Shown here piece after piece: positions 12,301-22,912 of a DNA stretch of 64,000 nucleotides. The notes beneath the pieces were generated by a model. That model saw only the letters and a list, made by a program, of their open reading frames with translations. It was not told the origin of the DNA and made no database searches. Numbering within the stretch: position 1 is the first letter of the stretch; the number at the start of each line of letters is the position of its first letter. The position numbers and the translations under genes were made by a program. This stretch comes from Ilyonectria destructans (Eukaryota; Ascomycota; Sordariomycetes; Hypocreales; Nectriaceae), in NCBI GenBank assembly GCA_020740775.1, contig JAHEWK010000002.1:3968001-4032000 (forward strand), given 5' to 3'.

Positions 12301-13384
12301 CCATGATTGTAGCGAGTAAGCGCCCATCTACGAGATCAACGAGGTTGCATGAGGCATCTGAGGCTTTGAGCTGGTTGATACATGCCGAGCTCGAGAGAAC
12401 CGAAAGCGCCGACTGCGTGAATGAAGAAATAGTCTGCTTATAGCCGTCTGGACTGCTGAATATAGGCAAGTAGCGGTGCCCAAGTGGAAGAACAAACAAC
12501 GCCGCAGTGTGAAGCAGCATCAGGGCAGCATTGTCCTTGGAGATCTGGCTAGTTGTCAACCAGCTTTGGAGAGCCAGGAGCGTAGCCAGATCAGCCACAG
12601 AAAAGTCATTGAGCCCCTCGACGGCTTCGAAATGGCAAACGGCGGGTGTGGCAACTTCGCAGCCTGGGAGGGTTGGAATGTGGCTTCGGGCAGCTTCTTG
12701 AGCTCGGCATGTTCGAAAATATTGGTCAATATCTGGGGAAAAAAAACATTAACAATAAGTGGAAGGAGTGACTCCGGTATACCATACCTTGCTGTGGAGT
12801 AATTGCACCTCGTTGATAAGGGCAACATTGTACTGGTTTGTGAGGAACCAGGCAATCATAACCCGGAGCCGAAACCTACTTGTGGCCGTGCGAGTTAGTG
12901 CTTCGGTGTTGGCTCCCGCAGGCTCTTCAGTTTTGCAAAAAATGTCGAGGATGTTGTCCAACTCTGTCTCCAGCTGCGAAATATTTGTACCTCTGAACTG
13001 AAGCTGCCCTGCCACGGCGCCATCATGAATCATAACAAAGTAAGCATCTGAGACGTCAAGAAAGCTTCAGAATTCTTTGCCGTCAATCGAACCAAAGCGA
13101 TAGAACTCAATCCCGGAATTGCAAGGTACATTGGCCGAAAAGCGATGCATGATGCCTGCGCGAGCAAGGCGATACTTTGGCGCACCATCGCTGTAAGCTG
13201 CTGTAGGGATGCACAGTAACTCGTTTTGATGGAAGCAGAGCTGCAGAAATCGGGGATTTGACCGTCCCCCAACCGTCTGCTTGCGTTCGCCTCGTTGTCT
13301 TTCGGGGCCGCATATGAGCGAGCTGCTGGGTGGGTGTTGGTGGACAAGTAACACGAGAGACATACCTCGATAACTGCCGAGCAT
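9323..13384 (-). pseudogene. DDX60-like DExH RNA helicase, disrupted and internally deleted
   Basis: Relic of a Ski2-like RNA helicase of the DDX60 family. It reads from ATG 13384 through the N-terminal region (CIPTAAYSDGAPKYRLARAG near 13.2 kb). Helicase motif I is APTSAGKTF near 11.1 kb, motif II is IIFDEIHCIG near 10.77 kb and motif III is ALSATVGN near 10.68 kb. It ends at a plausible natural C-terminus (AELHGEFEAKLKKIAV, stop 9323). Lesions: an in-frame TGA at 13067-13069 where Trp is expected (KEF-stop-SFLDVSDAYF); a TAG at 10282-10284 (KKIDIIT-stop-EAELKAV); frame switches near 12.6, 11.5 and 10.81 kb; and loss of the whole C-terminal helicase lobe at about 9.83 kb. Introns at 12733-12787 and 9670-9727 keep good splice sites. 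No active helicase can be made. DDX60 assignment is from family knowledge and is fairly sure. Confidence 0.85.
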
Positions 13385-13543
13385 GGTGGAGAGACAGTGG
13401 AGTGCAGGTGCCCCCCCCTTTCTTGCTTTCCGCCCGCTTATTTCTAAGTCCGTACTAGCTCCCGCACTGTCGGCCTGCACCTACTACTTAAGCTTACTCC
13501 ATCCTGCCGCATAGTATGTGGCTCAACTCCTCGGCCCCTGTTC

Positions 13544-14834
13544 TTAGTTTGCGGAAGAGCTGCTGGTAGTGGAATTGAAATGCTCAACAAGAAGCCGAGC
13601 ATATGCATCCATCCATCTGTCATTGACAAACTTCTGATGCGCTTTGTATTGGCTCAGGCCCTAAACAACTTGCGCACCATTCGAGAGCATGATGTTCTAG
13701 ATTTTGCGCCCTCGTGAGTCGGCGCCTTCCCCGATTTCCTTGACCTTGCCGTTGTACTCCCTGATCAAGGGCTCCGTCCTCGTGATGCGTTCAAGGGCCA
13801 TCGGCTTGGTTTCGACATGGCCAGGCGGCTCTGGGTCCAGTCCCGCAAGCACGGAAAACTGAGCCGCAACCTCGTACGCGGCAGCCATGATGCCGTCCAA
13901 ATCGATGACCTCAACGATCTGAAACTCTTCATCAACAAGAAGGTTCCTGTTTGTGAGACAGAAAGGGACTGAATGACCGTTCCTGGAATTACCGTCGCTA
14001 CCGCCGGAGCGCTTCATCAAGTCGGTGAAGATGACTGGGAGCGCGAAGGACGCACTGGTTAGGACCTCCGGCGCCGCATTGTTGACGCATACTCGAAGGG
14101 AGTGCCGGAGTGCTGAGCCTCGTCAGCAAAGTAGTCAGACGAGTGTGACCAAGTACCCTTATCCGTCTCGATATCCAGGCCAACGAAGAACTCCTCTGTA
14201 GCTGGATCTTGATACAGGCTTCCGATTCGGTCGAACGTGAAGGTCGCGAGGACGGCTTGGATCATGGCCATTTCCCGCCTGAAGCTACGGTCTTGTTCGG
14301 AGTGCCGTAGAGGCCGAGGGCACAGTCCGTTGCCGTGGATGTAACCCATCAAAATATATGGAGCGACCACGTCATTGTCCTGCTCGGTGTTGTAGGAGTG
14401 AACCTTGGGTACGGGAATGTCGGTCTTGGCCCTGACCTAGATTTAGATCCCGTACAAGCGAGAGTCGTTAGACCGGCACGACACATACCTGAGGAACTTC
14501 ATGCCCGCTAACTCCACTTGCATGATTCTCGCAACACTCGCATCCTCTCTGTCAGCAGGCACGTCGGCGATGGGTGGCATTCTGAGCCTGACGACCCAGC
14601 TGACCCGGTCGTCGAATACGATGCGCCGTACCATGTTGAAGTGACTGACAGGGAATTCATCGCTGACTTTGCATGGAATTCCATGGCAAACACGTGACGA
14701 AATGGAGAGGAGAGCGTCCCATTTGACCGCAGCAACAAACACTGAGGCTCGTTGATGGAATGCATCATCTGATTGAGTGGCGTCGGCTCCGATCCAGGAA
14801 TCGCTCCCCAAAGCAGTGGAGCCCGAAGCGGCAT
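13544..14834 (-). pseudogene. Aminoglycoside-phosphotransferase/choline-kinase-like gene, disrupted
   Basis: Resembles the large fungal family of APH-domain kinase-like proteins. Recognisable parts in order are SDEFPVSHFNMVRRIVF, the substrate-region segment PVPKVHSYNTEQDND, the VIDLDGIMAA segment (Mg-binding Asp of the APH fold), GLDPEPPGHVETKP, and the C-terminal FVNDRWMDAYARLLVEHF ending at TAA 13544-13546. An intron with donor GTATGT and acceptor GTCAG (about 14.43-14.49 kb) joins the first two coding segments in frame. Breaks: a frameshift at about 14.10-14.13 kb, and in-frame TAG codons at 13697-13699 and 13661-13663. The second sits where the frame reads VV-stop-GLSQYKAHQ, and a CAG-to-TAG change would explain it. 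No in-frame ATG precedes the conserved region, so the start is lost or lies in an unseen exon. Confidence 0.75.
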
Positions 14835-15259
14835 TCGTAACTACCTCGGAAGTTTGAGGTGGGAAACAAATTTGGCTGGCAACTTCACGAATGGTTACTA
14901 GGACTGGTGCAATCGTGGGGATAGGTGCATTAATCAGGTCATAAACCTCGCACCACTAAAGGTAGTGCTCTACCCTACCCGGGCGCCACGTTTCAAAGTT
15001 TAGACGCCTAGTGTCGGTTTCAGGCTTCTCCCAGGCACTGGAAATGTGCCGCTCCCTTCAGGTCATTTAGGTGACTTTTCCGTCTCCATGGACGTGAAAG
15101 TGGCGACTGGTGAGCTCGTCAACCTGCTAGTAGTCTAGTCTCTTGCTGGACCTCGACTATCGCGATGACCGGGCCTTGCGTTTGTGGCTGCTGCTGCTTG
15201 CGATGCCCACAGCTGACGGCGGCGAGGACACGGTCGAATGTGAGGACCGTGAGGACGAC
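14835..15259. other. Short relic-like stretch between two pseudogenes
   Basis: On the minus strand a frame upstream of the phosphotransferase relic reads WCEVYDLINAPIPTIAPVLV, closed by TAG at 14956-14958. It looks protein-like but is unassigned, and may be part of another decayed gene. Nothing else is supported. Confidence 0.3.
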
Positions 15260-16331
15260 GTCTTACCATGCTCGGGCTTGGATGGTGTGGGTGGTGTGGG
15301 CTGATAAGCAGACTCCTGGTCGATGACTTGGTAGCCACCTTCGTCTTCGATGGAGGGAGGGGGGCAGGTTGGGAGTTTCCGGTCTTCTAATACTTCTTGA
15401 GCTGGTCCCTAAGGTATGCATATAGGACTCCTCCCTCGCGTAGTCTTGGGCGTTCCTGTGCTGTCTATAACACTGCTTGAACTCTTGGTGAGAGTTCTTC
15501 AAGTTCGTCGAGGTAATGGGATACTGGTGGTACTCGTACCGTCCTCCGATAGAGCGGTATAGTAAGCAAAGAAGTCGAGAGTGGTGCTATCTGTGGTGAA
15601 AGTTGTAGCCTTTGTATGGCTGGTAGGGTAAGTTTTCCTAATAAAATCAAGAGCCTGGCTCCTCCCATAAACAAAAGCCGTCCCATCATAAGCGCTCTGC
15701 AGCCTTGCTTCTTCCATATCCTTTCCGCATCCCTTACACTCCACGGCTAAATGCGGCAATGTCACGGAATTAGAATTATCCTTGTAAGAATAGCCCCATT
15801 GTCACAAAAAGACGAACGTCTCTTGCGAGACTGCATACCCCCCCTTATATCCTTTGCAATACCCATCGACATAGTCGTCGATCGGAAACATGCGGAACTC
15901 TTCTATTTCAAGCCCCTCGACGAAGTGGCAAAACCAGACGTCGATGTCGAGGTGGTTCTTGTCGTTGACGACTCGATCGTGGATTCCGGGGGAGCAGACG
16001 CTAACACTTCCCCCCTTGTTCTTCCCCATATTGTTGAAAGGGGCTTAGGTTTTCCGCGTCAACCGTGTCCGTTTTGGTTGGTGTTTGCTGTCGTTGTCGC
16101 TGTCGCTGTCGCTGTCGATCTGCCGTTTCCGCAATAGCGTTGCTGGGGAGACTTGCTCCTGCCACTCGACCTTGGGCTCCGAGAGCGAGGTTTACGGACG
16201 TTCGAGAAGCTTTGGCTGCCGTCCAGTCTACATAAGCCATTAGTAGTTGACTTGCGTGGAGCGAACGTCTGTCCTACCTTGGCGGCCCGCGATGTTTCCT
16301 CCTGGCCGACGCCAGAATGTTGTGTATTCAT
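15260..16331 (-). pseudogene. Unrecognised decayed gene with a CxxC motif
   Basis: Minus-strand protein-like sequence spread over several frames. It starts with MNTQHSGVGQEETSRAAK (ATG 16331). A possible intron follows, with donor GTAGGA, a TACTAAT branch point and acceptor ATGTAG. Further on come a Gln/Arg repeat from CGACAG units, NLSPFQQYGEEQGG, the well-formed stretch DKNHLDIDVWFCHFVEGLEI, and HLAVECKGCGKDMEEARLQS with a CxxC pair. Breaks: a frame switch at a G6 run near 16,014, an in-frame TGA at 15802-15804 (ETFVFL-stop-QWGYSYK, where CGA to TGA is possible), and another switch near 15.53 kb. No family is recognised. Sequencing error could explain the G-run shift but not all lesions together. 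Confidence 0.5.
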
Positions 16332-17282
16332 CTGCGGAGAGTGTCGTGCGTGAAGCCTCGCACTATGCCTCGGGGGTCCTATACTTGATACGTCAGCACG
16401 TTTAACCTATCTTTGCAGATATGACAGAGTGCTTACTAGTTTGTGCGTATGTCTGCGTTAAGTGCGTTCACTTCACGGGCGGCGGATTAGTCTCGGATGT
16501 TACGTCGGGTTGTCTTTTTATGGACCGCACTGGCACTGCGTTACTTCGACTTGGCGGAAGGGATGTACCTGACGAGTTAATATGCCTTTCTCCTCTTTGT
16601 AAAAAGGGGCGCCGCGGACACGCATACCTACACCCGTGCTTGTAACAGCGTATCTTACAAAGGTTTGGTCCTGCCCACGACTATACAGACTATGTCTTCA
16701 GTGGAAACTGCGTTCCTAGAGGGTGGGCAGGCGTGGGGGAGTGCCCTAGGCAGGAACTGGTAGACCCGACCGTCACTGCTTCTCGTTATGGAGTAAAATT
16801 CGCGGAAATTACATTGGATTTGTTGAATTGGGTAACTAGGTACTTAATATCTCTCCTGCAGTGGACGCCGTCGGCTTAGTTGATTTGAAAGGTAACAGTG
16901 TACGTGCTGGGCAATGCCTGGAGCCATGAATGCCCTCACGTTTTACACCACCAAAAGAGCTTGAAATGGCTACCGAAGAGGCCATGAACTCTGTGGGTTA
17001 CTACTGGGCATCGTTTAGCAGAGGAAGTAGAGACAAGCCCGAAAACAAAGTTTGGCTTACTTCCAGATTACTTTCTCTGCTTTTTTCGTTTCGTTTTCTT
17101 CGGCTCGCGAACCCGGTTGTCCGTGACCAAATTTTACTTGTTTACTTTTATTCCTACCAAATAATTTTGTCTGCGCAAACCAAGCCCATTCAACGTCGGC
17201 ACGTCTTCAAACAATACACATTCAGCAGAAGAACTATGGCACAGGGCACTGCTGAGACAAACACCTTCTTGCACCGATCAAA
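16332..17282. other. Intergenic region upstream of the F-box-like gene
   Basis: No supportable gene. The last part, from about 17.1 kb, is presumably promoter and 5' UTR of the plus-strand gene that follows. The composition returns to normal after the relic island. Confidence 0.4.
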
Positions 17283-18734
17283 ATGGCACGATATGTCTGG
17301 GGCCATTTGCCTCTAGAGATCCAACTCATCATCTTGAGACATCTTGCTCAGGCCGAATACGACGACAGAGCATCCCTGGTTGGCTATTCAACAGTGTGCA
17401 AGCCTTGGCGACCTGTATTCGAAGAGCTCACATTCCAAGAGATATATGTCAAGACATCCGAAATCAAGACGTTTCAAAGGCTCTTTCGAGCCCGGCGCCG
17501 CAGATATGTCCAGTATATCGGATTGAGGCTCGAGTTCGCCCAACACCAAGCCCCCCCTGAAAAGAATATCGCCAGAGAGAATTTGTTGACAATCGCCAAC
17601 AATGGAATTGACGCATCCCCTCTGCTGCCTGTACTAGAACGTGAGCAGATGAAGGACAACATCAGGTTCACCAATACGCTTTGGGCTTTTCTCAGTCACC
17701 TGAGCCTTTGGGATCGAAACAAAACTTGCCGTGGCGGCATCTCTCTCGAGATTATTGCAAATTCCCCAAGCTATTCAAGAATTATGGCGAGAGCGGTAGC
17801 GGAAAAAGGGGCTTCAATGTGGGCGTCACCTGCACCTGCTTCAACTACATCGTACAGATGGGCACGGTGTGTACATGCTGCCGCGACTAATTTTCATTTC
17901 TCTCTTGATTTTGATTCTTCAACCCTGCCAAGGGTTGCCGTCATATCCAGGTTCTCCATCGGAGCAAGAGCAATCCGCAGCTTCGAGCCTAGGGCAATTG
18001 CAATGCTTCTACAATCATTTCCCTCGATTAAAGAATTTAGCCTACACATGCGGGTTCGCTCTGAGCAGAAAACCAATCGGGTCACCGCCGAGAACTGGGT
18101 AAAGGCGCTGGATAGCTGGCCCTCGTCGCTGAAGAAGGTCCGCCTTTACCACATGCCCGGGGATACAAATGGGTCTATTTCAAAAAGCCCTTTTCTTACG
18201 CCGCTTGGACAGAAGCTGGCCCAATTGTCTCAGCAGCTAGAACACTTTTACATCCCTTATAGCATCGATGCGCAGGGGTTCTTTTCGGCAAATGTCCAGC
18301 AATGGAGTTCTCTCGAAAGATTGATTTTATGGTCCGTCGAAGATATCCTAGACGAACTACCCAACACGACGAATATGCTCATTAGGAGTGCGGCCCACGC
18401 AGCACTGCGCATGCCTAGCATCAAATTCCTCGTCACTTACAGCCTAGATGACCACCAAGGAGCAATTTTCAGCTATGAAGTGGTGAACAAAGGCGTTCGG
18501 ATCAGCGTCAAGTGCAGTCATCCTTTCAGATTAGATGAGGGTTGCAAGAAGGATTGGGAATACGTGGCAAGAGAACATAATCAGGGGTCTGTTGAATGGC
18601 AGATCGCAGAGTTGCCCGTTGACGTCATTGACCTTTGCGTGGGTGGCATTGTGAGGAGGCATCCTATTCAAGGTCCTGTGCAAGCTCGCCGTGGCCGGCA
18701 CCCGAAACGCCGAGGCCGGCGCCCGAAACGCTGA
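17283..18734 (+). CDS. F-box-like protein (fungal, uncharacterised)
   Basis: Uninterrupted 483-codon gene with ATG in good context (CAAAATGG). The N-terminus WGHLPLEIQLIILRHLAQ followed by STVCKPWRPVFEELTFQEI is the usual layout of fungal F-box-like proteins, where the box (about residues 6-50) would bind Skp1 of an SCF ubiquitin ligase and the rest selects the substrate. The central part (SFPSIKEFSLHMRVRS; WSSLERLILWSVEDIL) resembles degenerate leucine-rich strands. The C-terminus is a basic repeat, RRGRHPKRRGRRPKR. There are no stops or frameshifts, unlike its neighbours to the left. The substrate is unknown. The F-box call rests on pattern rather than a strong signature. Confidence 0.75.
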   Translation: MARYVWGHLPLEIQLIILRHLAQAEYDDRASLVGYSTVCKPWRPVFEELTFQEIYVKTSEIKTFQRLFRARRRRYVQYIGLRLEFAQHQAPPEKNIARENLLTIANNGIDASPLLPVLEREQMKDNIRFTNTLWAFLSHLSLWDRNKTCRGGISLEIIANSPSYSRIMARAVAEKGASMWASPAPASTTSYRWARCVHAAATNFHFSLDFDSSTLPRVAVISRFSIGARAIRSFEPRAIAMLLQSFPSIKEFSLHMRVRSEQKTNRVTAENWVKALDSWPSSLKKVRLYHMPGDTNGSISKSPFLTPLGQKLAQLSQQLEHFYIPYSIDAQGFFSANVQQWSSLERLILWSVEDILDELPNTTNMLIRSAAHAALRMPSIKFLVTYSLDDHQGAIFSYEVVNKGVRISVKCSHPFRLDEGCKKDWEYVAREHNQGSVEWQIAELPVDVIDLCVGGIVRRHPIQGPVQARRGRHPKRRGRRPKR

Positions 18735-19660
18735 TATTAGGAGCGGGAAAGAGGGTATTTGCAAGTACGATTTGGGTCTCAATGTATGATGCAAGAATTG
18801 ATATCTGAGCTTGAGGTTGCGTTATGGAAGTTCCCATGAGTTGATGCCAGAACAATACTCGTACGGGCAACTCACATGTCTTTTTGTGAACGCTTTATTG
18901 GATTATATGATATGGGGTGTTTATTGAGGTGACCCTAGCTGCTCCAGTTCTACAAATCGACCCGTGGGTGGGCATCGGCGACGACTCTTTGTTCGTCCGC
19001 CTTGACCAGTACTAGAGCTTCCCTTACGTCTTCAGCAAAACGAATTCGCTGTGTCTGGGTCTAATTGGCGGGAGATATTCCCCTATCCAGCCAGCAGATA
19101 ACATTCACAGGAACCCTCAGGAGATGGGCTCATGCAGGGACTGGGTAGTCGTCCATTTAACCAGGCGGCAAGCAGCCGGGCACAGACACCGAATAAGGAC
19201 ATCCCAACATTGGCCAAAAGGCAAGACTGCAACGGATCGGAACCACTCCACCGTAAACCATGGTTCCAGCGTGGTCAGATTGAAGGTCACATGAGTGTCT
19301 GGATCGCACTTGTAACATTAGCGAAGATCTAAGCTTTGACTAAACCGGTTGTCAAGCCAGTTTGAGGTTATCTGACATGCAATATCATCTTGAGAGAAAT
19401 TCCCTTCACAAACTTAGTTCATTGCACATGGATGTTAGGAGTGATGTCCTTAGCTGACTTAAGTACAGCCCTGGCATCACCAGTCCCTGACCCTGATTTC
19501 TCAAGAGGGAACGGAGGGAGAATTACATGAGTTATCATCTCAGGAAACTATCTACTCAATGTCTAGAGTAATTGAAGAGAAGGGGTATCTAAAACAAGAG
19601 AGGTTGAATGTATAAGGTTGTAGATCGACCATGAGCTTCATCATTAGATAGCATCCTCTT
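18735..19660. other. Convergent intergenic region
   Basis: Lies between the 3' ends of the F-box-like gene (plus) and the octanoyltransferase gene (minus). It contains only short chance frames and presumably holds the two 3' UTRs. Confidence 0.5.
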
Positions 19661-20710
19661 TCACTTAGCGAAAGCTCGCATCGTCTCACCATCTACCACC
19701 CTCTTTGTTTCATCTCTCAACCCCTCCTCAAACAATCTCGCCCACTGCGCCGCCAAACTAGCCATATCCCATCCCACGAGCTCGCCGGCGCCATGCTCCC
19801 CACCATCCCGCCCCCGCAGCTCTGCCGCTACAGACGTTACGAGTTTGCCATCGAGCCCGCAGGGTACGAAGCGCGCCCAAGGGTTCACATCTTCAGGCCC
19901 CGCTATGGGAATGTCGATGTTCAAGGCGATGCCTAGTGAGGTGACGTGCCGCCGGTGATGCACGCCCAAGGCGGCGATCTTACGCTCCGGCTGGCCCGCG
20001 GATATGGGTACCCAGACGCCCGGCTCGTCACGGGTGGTGTACGACTCCAGACCGAAGAGGCCAGCGAGCAGGCGGCGGGTGGTGGCTTCGAGATGAGCTG
20101 CGTAGGAGAGCACGGAATAGCGGGCGTATAGTGGCGAATGCATGTCGAGGACTGGCCAGAAGACAAGCTGTCCAGGCCCATGGTATGTCGTTAGACCCCC
20201 GCGGGTCGTCTGGCGTACGTCTGGGGTAAAGGATGCTTCTGGGACGGGGTTAGATCGGTGGGGGATGGCAACGCGCAGTGGCGCCTGGAGTCGGGAGGCC
20301 TGAACGGGTGTGAGGGCGGACTGGCGACGGCCGAGAGTGATGGTCGGGGTGGCTTCAAAGGTAAGGAGGTGAGGCCGCGGGGGTTCAGGGCGGTCATCAT
20401 CGGGGAGGCTCTTCCAGGCGAGGAAGCTCGCCCGAAGGTCCTCCTGGGCGGCTTGGGCGACGTCGTACGGGACGAAGGCGCCGTGGCCAGTGCTGGCGAG
20501 GTGCTGGTGGGCGAGCAGCGTGAGCGGAGGCAGCGGCTCACGGCGCGGCGCGAATGAGCTGGACCATCGGGAGGCGTTGTCGCAGCTCCGGCGAAGATGT
20601 GCCCCGTTTCGGCCTGGAGCCCCGGACCGTGACGCCGGAGGGAGGACGGCTGTGGGAGGGGGCGGGACGGAGCAGAGCCGGCGCGGGGGCCGTAATCGTG
20701 GCGGCATCAT
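19661..20710 (-). CDS. lip2: Lipoyl(octanoyl) transferase, mitochondrial (LipB/Lip2 type)
   Basis: Transfers octanoyl groups from mitochondrial acyl carrier protein to lipoyl domains of 2-oxoacid dehydrogenases and the glycine cleavage H protein, the first step of protein lipoylation. Single exon, 349 residues from ATG 20708-20710. The first ~60 residues are rich in Arg, Pro and Ser and nearly free of acidic residues, as in a mitochondrial presequence. LipB hallmarks: TITLGRRQS, RGGLTTYHGPGQLVFWPVLD, the lysine-containing ERKIAALGVHHRRHVTSLG, and FVPCGLDGK with the conserved cysteine. It is longer than bacterial LipB (about 210) because of the presequence and internal Pro-rich linkers. The next ATG, one codon downstream, is an equally possible start. 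Confidence 0.95.
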   Translation of the reverse strand: MMPPRLRPPRRLCSVPPPPTAVLPPASRSGAPGRNGAHLRRSCDNASRWSSSFAPRREPLPPLTLLAHQHLASTGHGAFVPYDVAQAAQEDLRASFLAWKSLPDDDRPEPPRPHLLTFEATPTITLGRRQSALTPVQASRLQAPLRVAIPHRSNPVPEASFTPDVRQTTRGGLTTYHGPGQLVFWPVLDMHSPLYARYSVLSYAAHLEATTRRLLAGLFGLESYTTRDEPGVWVPISAGQPERKIAALGVHHRRHVTSLGIALNIDIPIAGPEDVNPWARFVPCGLDGKLVTSVAAELRGRDGGEHGAGELVGWDMASLAAQWARLFEEGLRDETKRVVDGETMRAFAK

Positions 20711-22912
20711 CAATTGGCTCTGAGTGGGTGTAAGAATTGCGTCAATGGAGTAACGTAGCCAAGGTTCAGAGGAAAGGCCGGACGCTGCATCGGCCCAGAA
20801 AACGACGGTCGCGGCAGAACGGCAAGGATCGACAGGCGCGTGAGGTGAGGTAACTTGGTCAAGCGTGGATCCGATGGGGCGGATTTGCGGCGCCGGGAAG
20901 ATTCACGGCTTAGTGGGAGTGGTGACGTCGGGCGCCGGGGAGAGAAGCGCCGAGCCCAGAAGAGTTCGATAGCGGGCCAACAGCGGATGATGATGGACAA
21001 CGCTACCGTTGGGCTGCATCATTCATTCGTTTGACGATTCATCTGCCCAGACTCTGCTTTAGTCGGCGATACTTTACGTGCTGTCCGGCCGTTTGCGAGT
21101 GCACTACTTTGTACATACAGTGCTGTACTATGTACGACAATTACGCAGTTTGAGAGTGGCGCAGCGACGGTCTAGTGGACTCTCGCATCGCGATCGTGCA
21201 CTGTGGATCGTGGGGCTGCAGCTGTCAAACGAGGACGCTGACGCAGACCGAAGTGGGTGGTGCGATACGGGCTGGGCCATCTGGAGAAAGTTCCGATATT
21301 AGATCGTGGAGCATTTAATCAATTCCATTTCTGCTAGGGAGAAGGAGAGGGAGAGATGCTGATTTCAGTGGTAGCCTGGCTTCGAGACATATGGCGAGGG
21401 CCTGTCAGGGAGAGAGACCTTGTTGCAGAAACAGGGGAATCTCCATGGCGTTGAACTGAGCAACCGCCCTTCTCTCCGGCTGGGAATGGAAAAACCGACG
21501 AATTCGATATGCTAATAATGCTATGTACTGTACCGACCCACGAGTCATTTACGTGGTCCAGATGTCTTGCCAGACATCTGGACCACGTAAATCCCCAGGG
21601 CCTGAGCCCCAAGAGTGTCGCGGCTTGCTTGTGCGGCGTAGGCTCATGACATGACATCAGCACCCAATAAACCAAGCCATGGGTGTCATGGATCAAAAAG
21701 GCTTTGGCGCTAATCCTCATTGCGGCACACTCCTGAGCGATGAACGGCGGAATATTGTCATGATCTTCGGTGTTTATTTCATGGGTTGCGGGCTAGGCCA
21801 GCTCCGTCGGGGTCCGTGTCGTCATCACCCAGCATTCCAACACGGGATGTTGTCTCCACTCACATCTCACCCGGCTGTTGTTCACTGGGGGACTGTGTCG
21901 ATGGAGCCTCCATTGCAGCACGCTCGGGTGCTCTCTCAGCTGTCACGGAGTGGCAGTGGTCGCAGTGGCCTTTGTGCTGCACTCTGCATCTTGTAGGACG
22001 TACAGTGCATACGTAACGCTGTCACCACCACCAGGATAATATTTCCCCCATAAAGTTGCAGCATTTGCCGGCGGAAGCCCACGATTAGACCCTTTTCGAT
22101 GTATCTGACCTAGGCCTGGCCAAGTTTACGAACCGGTTCTCATCACCCCTGCTTGTTTCAAAAAATTCCCTTTTCCTCGGCCGTCCACCTCCTCACATTC
22201 GCAGCACGCGCCTCCTTCCTTCCCGACTGAGATCAGTGAGAGACACACAGCTCACATCACCCGAGGGCCCCGCTTTCCACCCCAAGTCTTGCCCAGGTCT
22301 TGCCCAACCCGATCGCACCTGGCTGAGACACTCGCGGCTTCTCGCTCTGGCCCCGCTGACTAGGACCTCCAAGAGTGGCCCAGGCACCTAAAACCTGCGC
22401 TAGCGGCAGGCCGGCAGGTGAGCTCCTGCGTGCTACGAATACGTAGGTACTACGTGAACCCACCAGAGCCCACGGCGCATCCCATATAAACGAGCTTCCG
22501 CCAAAAGGCTAAAAAACAAGGAATCGTCCGTTTCCTTTCCTCCTCCGCTCGCCACTCCAAGCCTCTCTCCTCTTCTCCACATTCATCATCCTCTTTCTTC
22601 CCTGGAACACTGGGCCGAGCATACAAAAGGCGGGTTTCTCAGCCCGAGCTCGGCAGATCCCATCCCTTCCAAACCACATCCTGGCGTGACGACAAGGGAA
22701 CACGCCGTCGAGTGACATAAATACTTGGCTGGGTACCATCCTTCGACTGCTCAACCGCGACTCGCTCGCTCGCTTGCTTCCTCCATCTGACCACGGACTA
22801 CGAGCAAACAGACAGGACAAGTCGAGAGTCGCTAAAGCAACCCGTCGGCGGTGGATTGACTAATTGATTGAATGATCTAACCATCGATCATCAATCAAGA
22901 TCCAGCACTGTC
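20711..22912. promoter_or_regulatory. Divergent intergenic region between lip2 and the SUR7-family gene
   Basis: About 2.2 kb without a supportable gene, holding both promoters. The right-hand half (22.15-22.9 kb) is pyrimidine-rich (CTTTCCTTTCCTCCTCCGC) and is likely the 5' leader of the SUR7-family gene. A perfect inverted repeat lies at 21547-21592. Confidence 0.45.
21547..21592. repeat. Perfect inverted repeat, 21-bp arms, 4-nt loop
   Basis: Left arm 21547-21567 begins ATTTACGTGGTCCAGATG; the right arm 21572-21592 is its exact reverse complement; the loop is TGCC. RNA from either strand would fold into a 21-bp hairpin. It lies mid-way in a divergent intergenic region, away from any coding exon. 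Function is unknown. Confidence 0.95.

Noticed and set aside
14064..14101. A 38-nt intron that would bypass the frame problem in the phosphotransferase relic
   Set aside because: Too short, with the branch point only a few bases from the acceptor; the downstream frame also reads protein-like through it.
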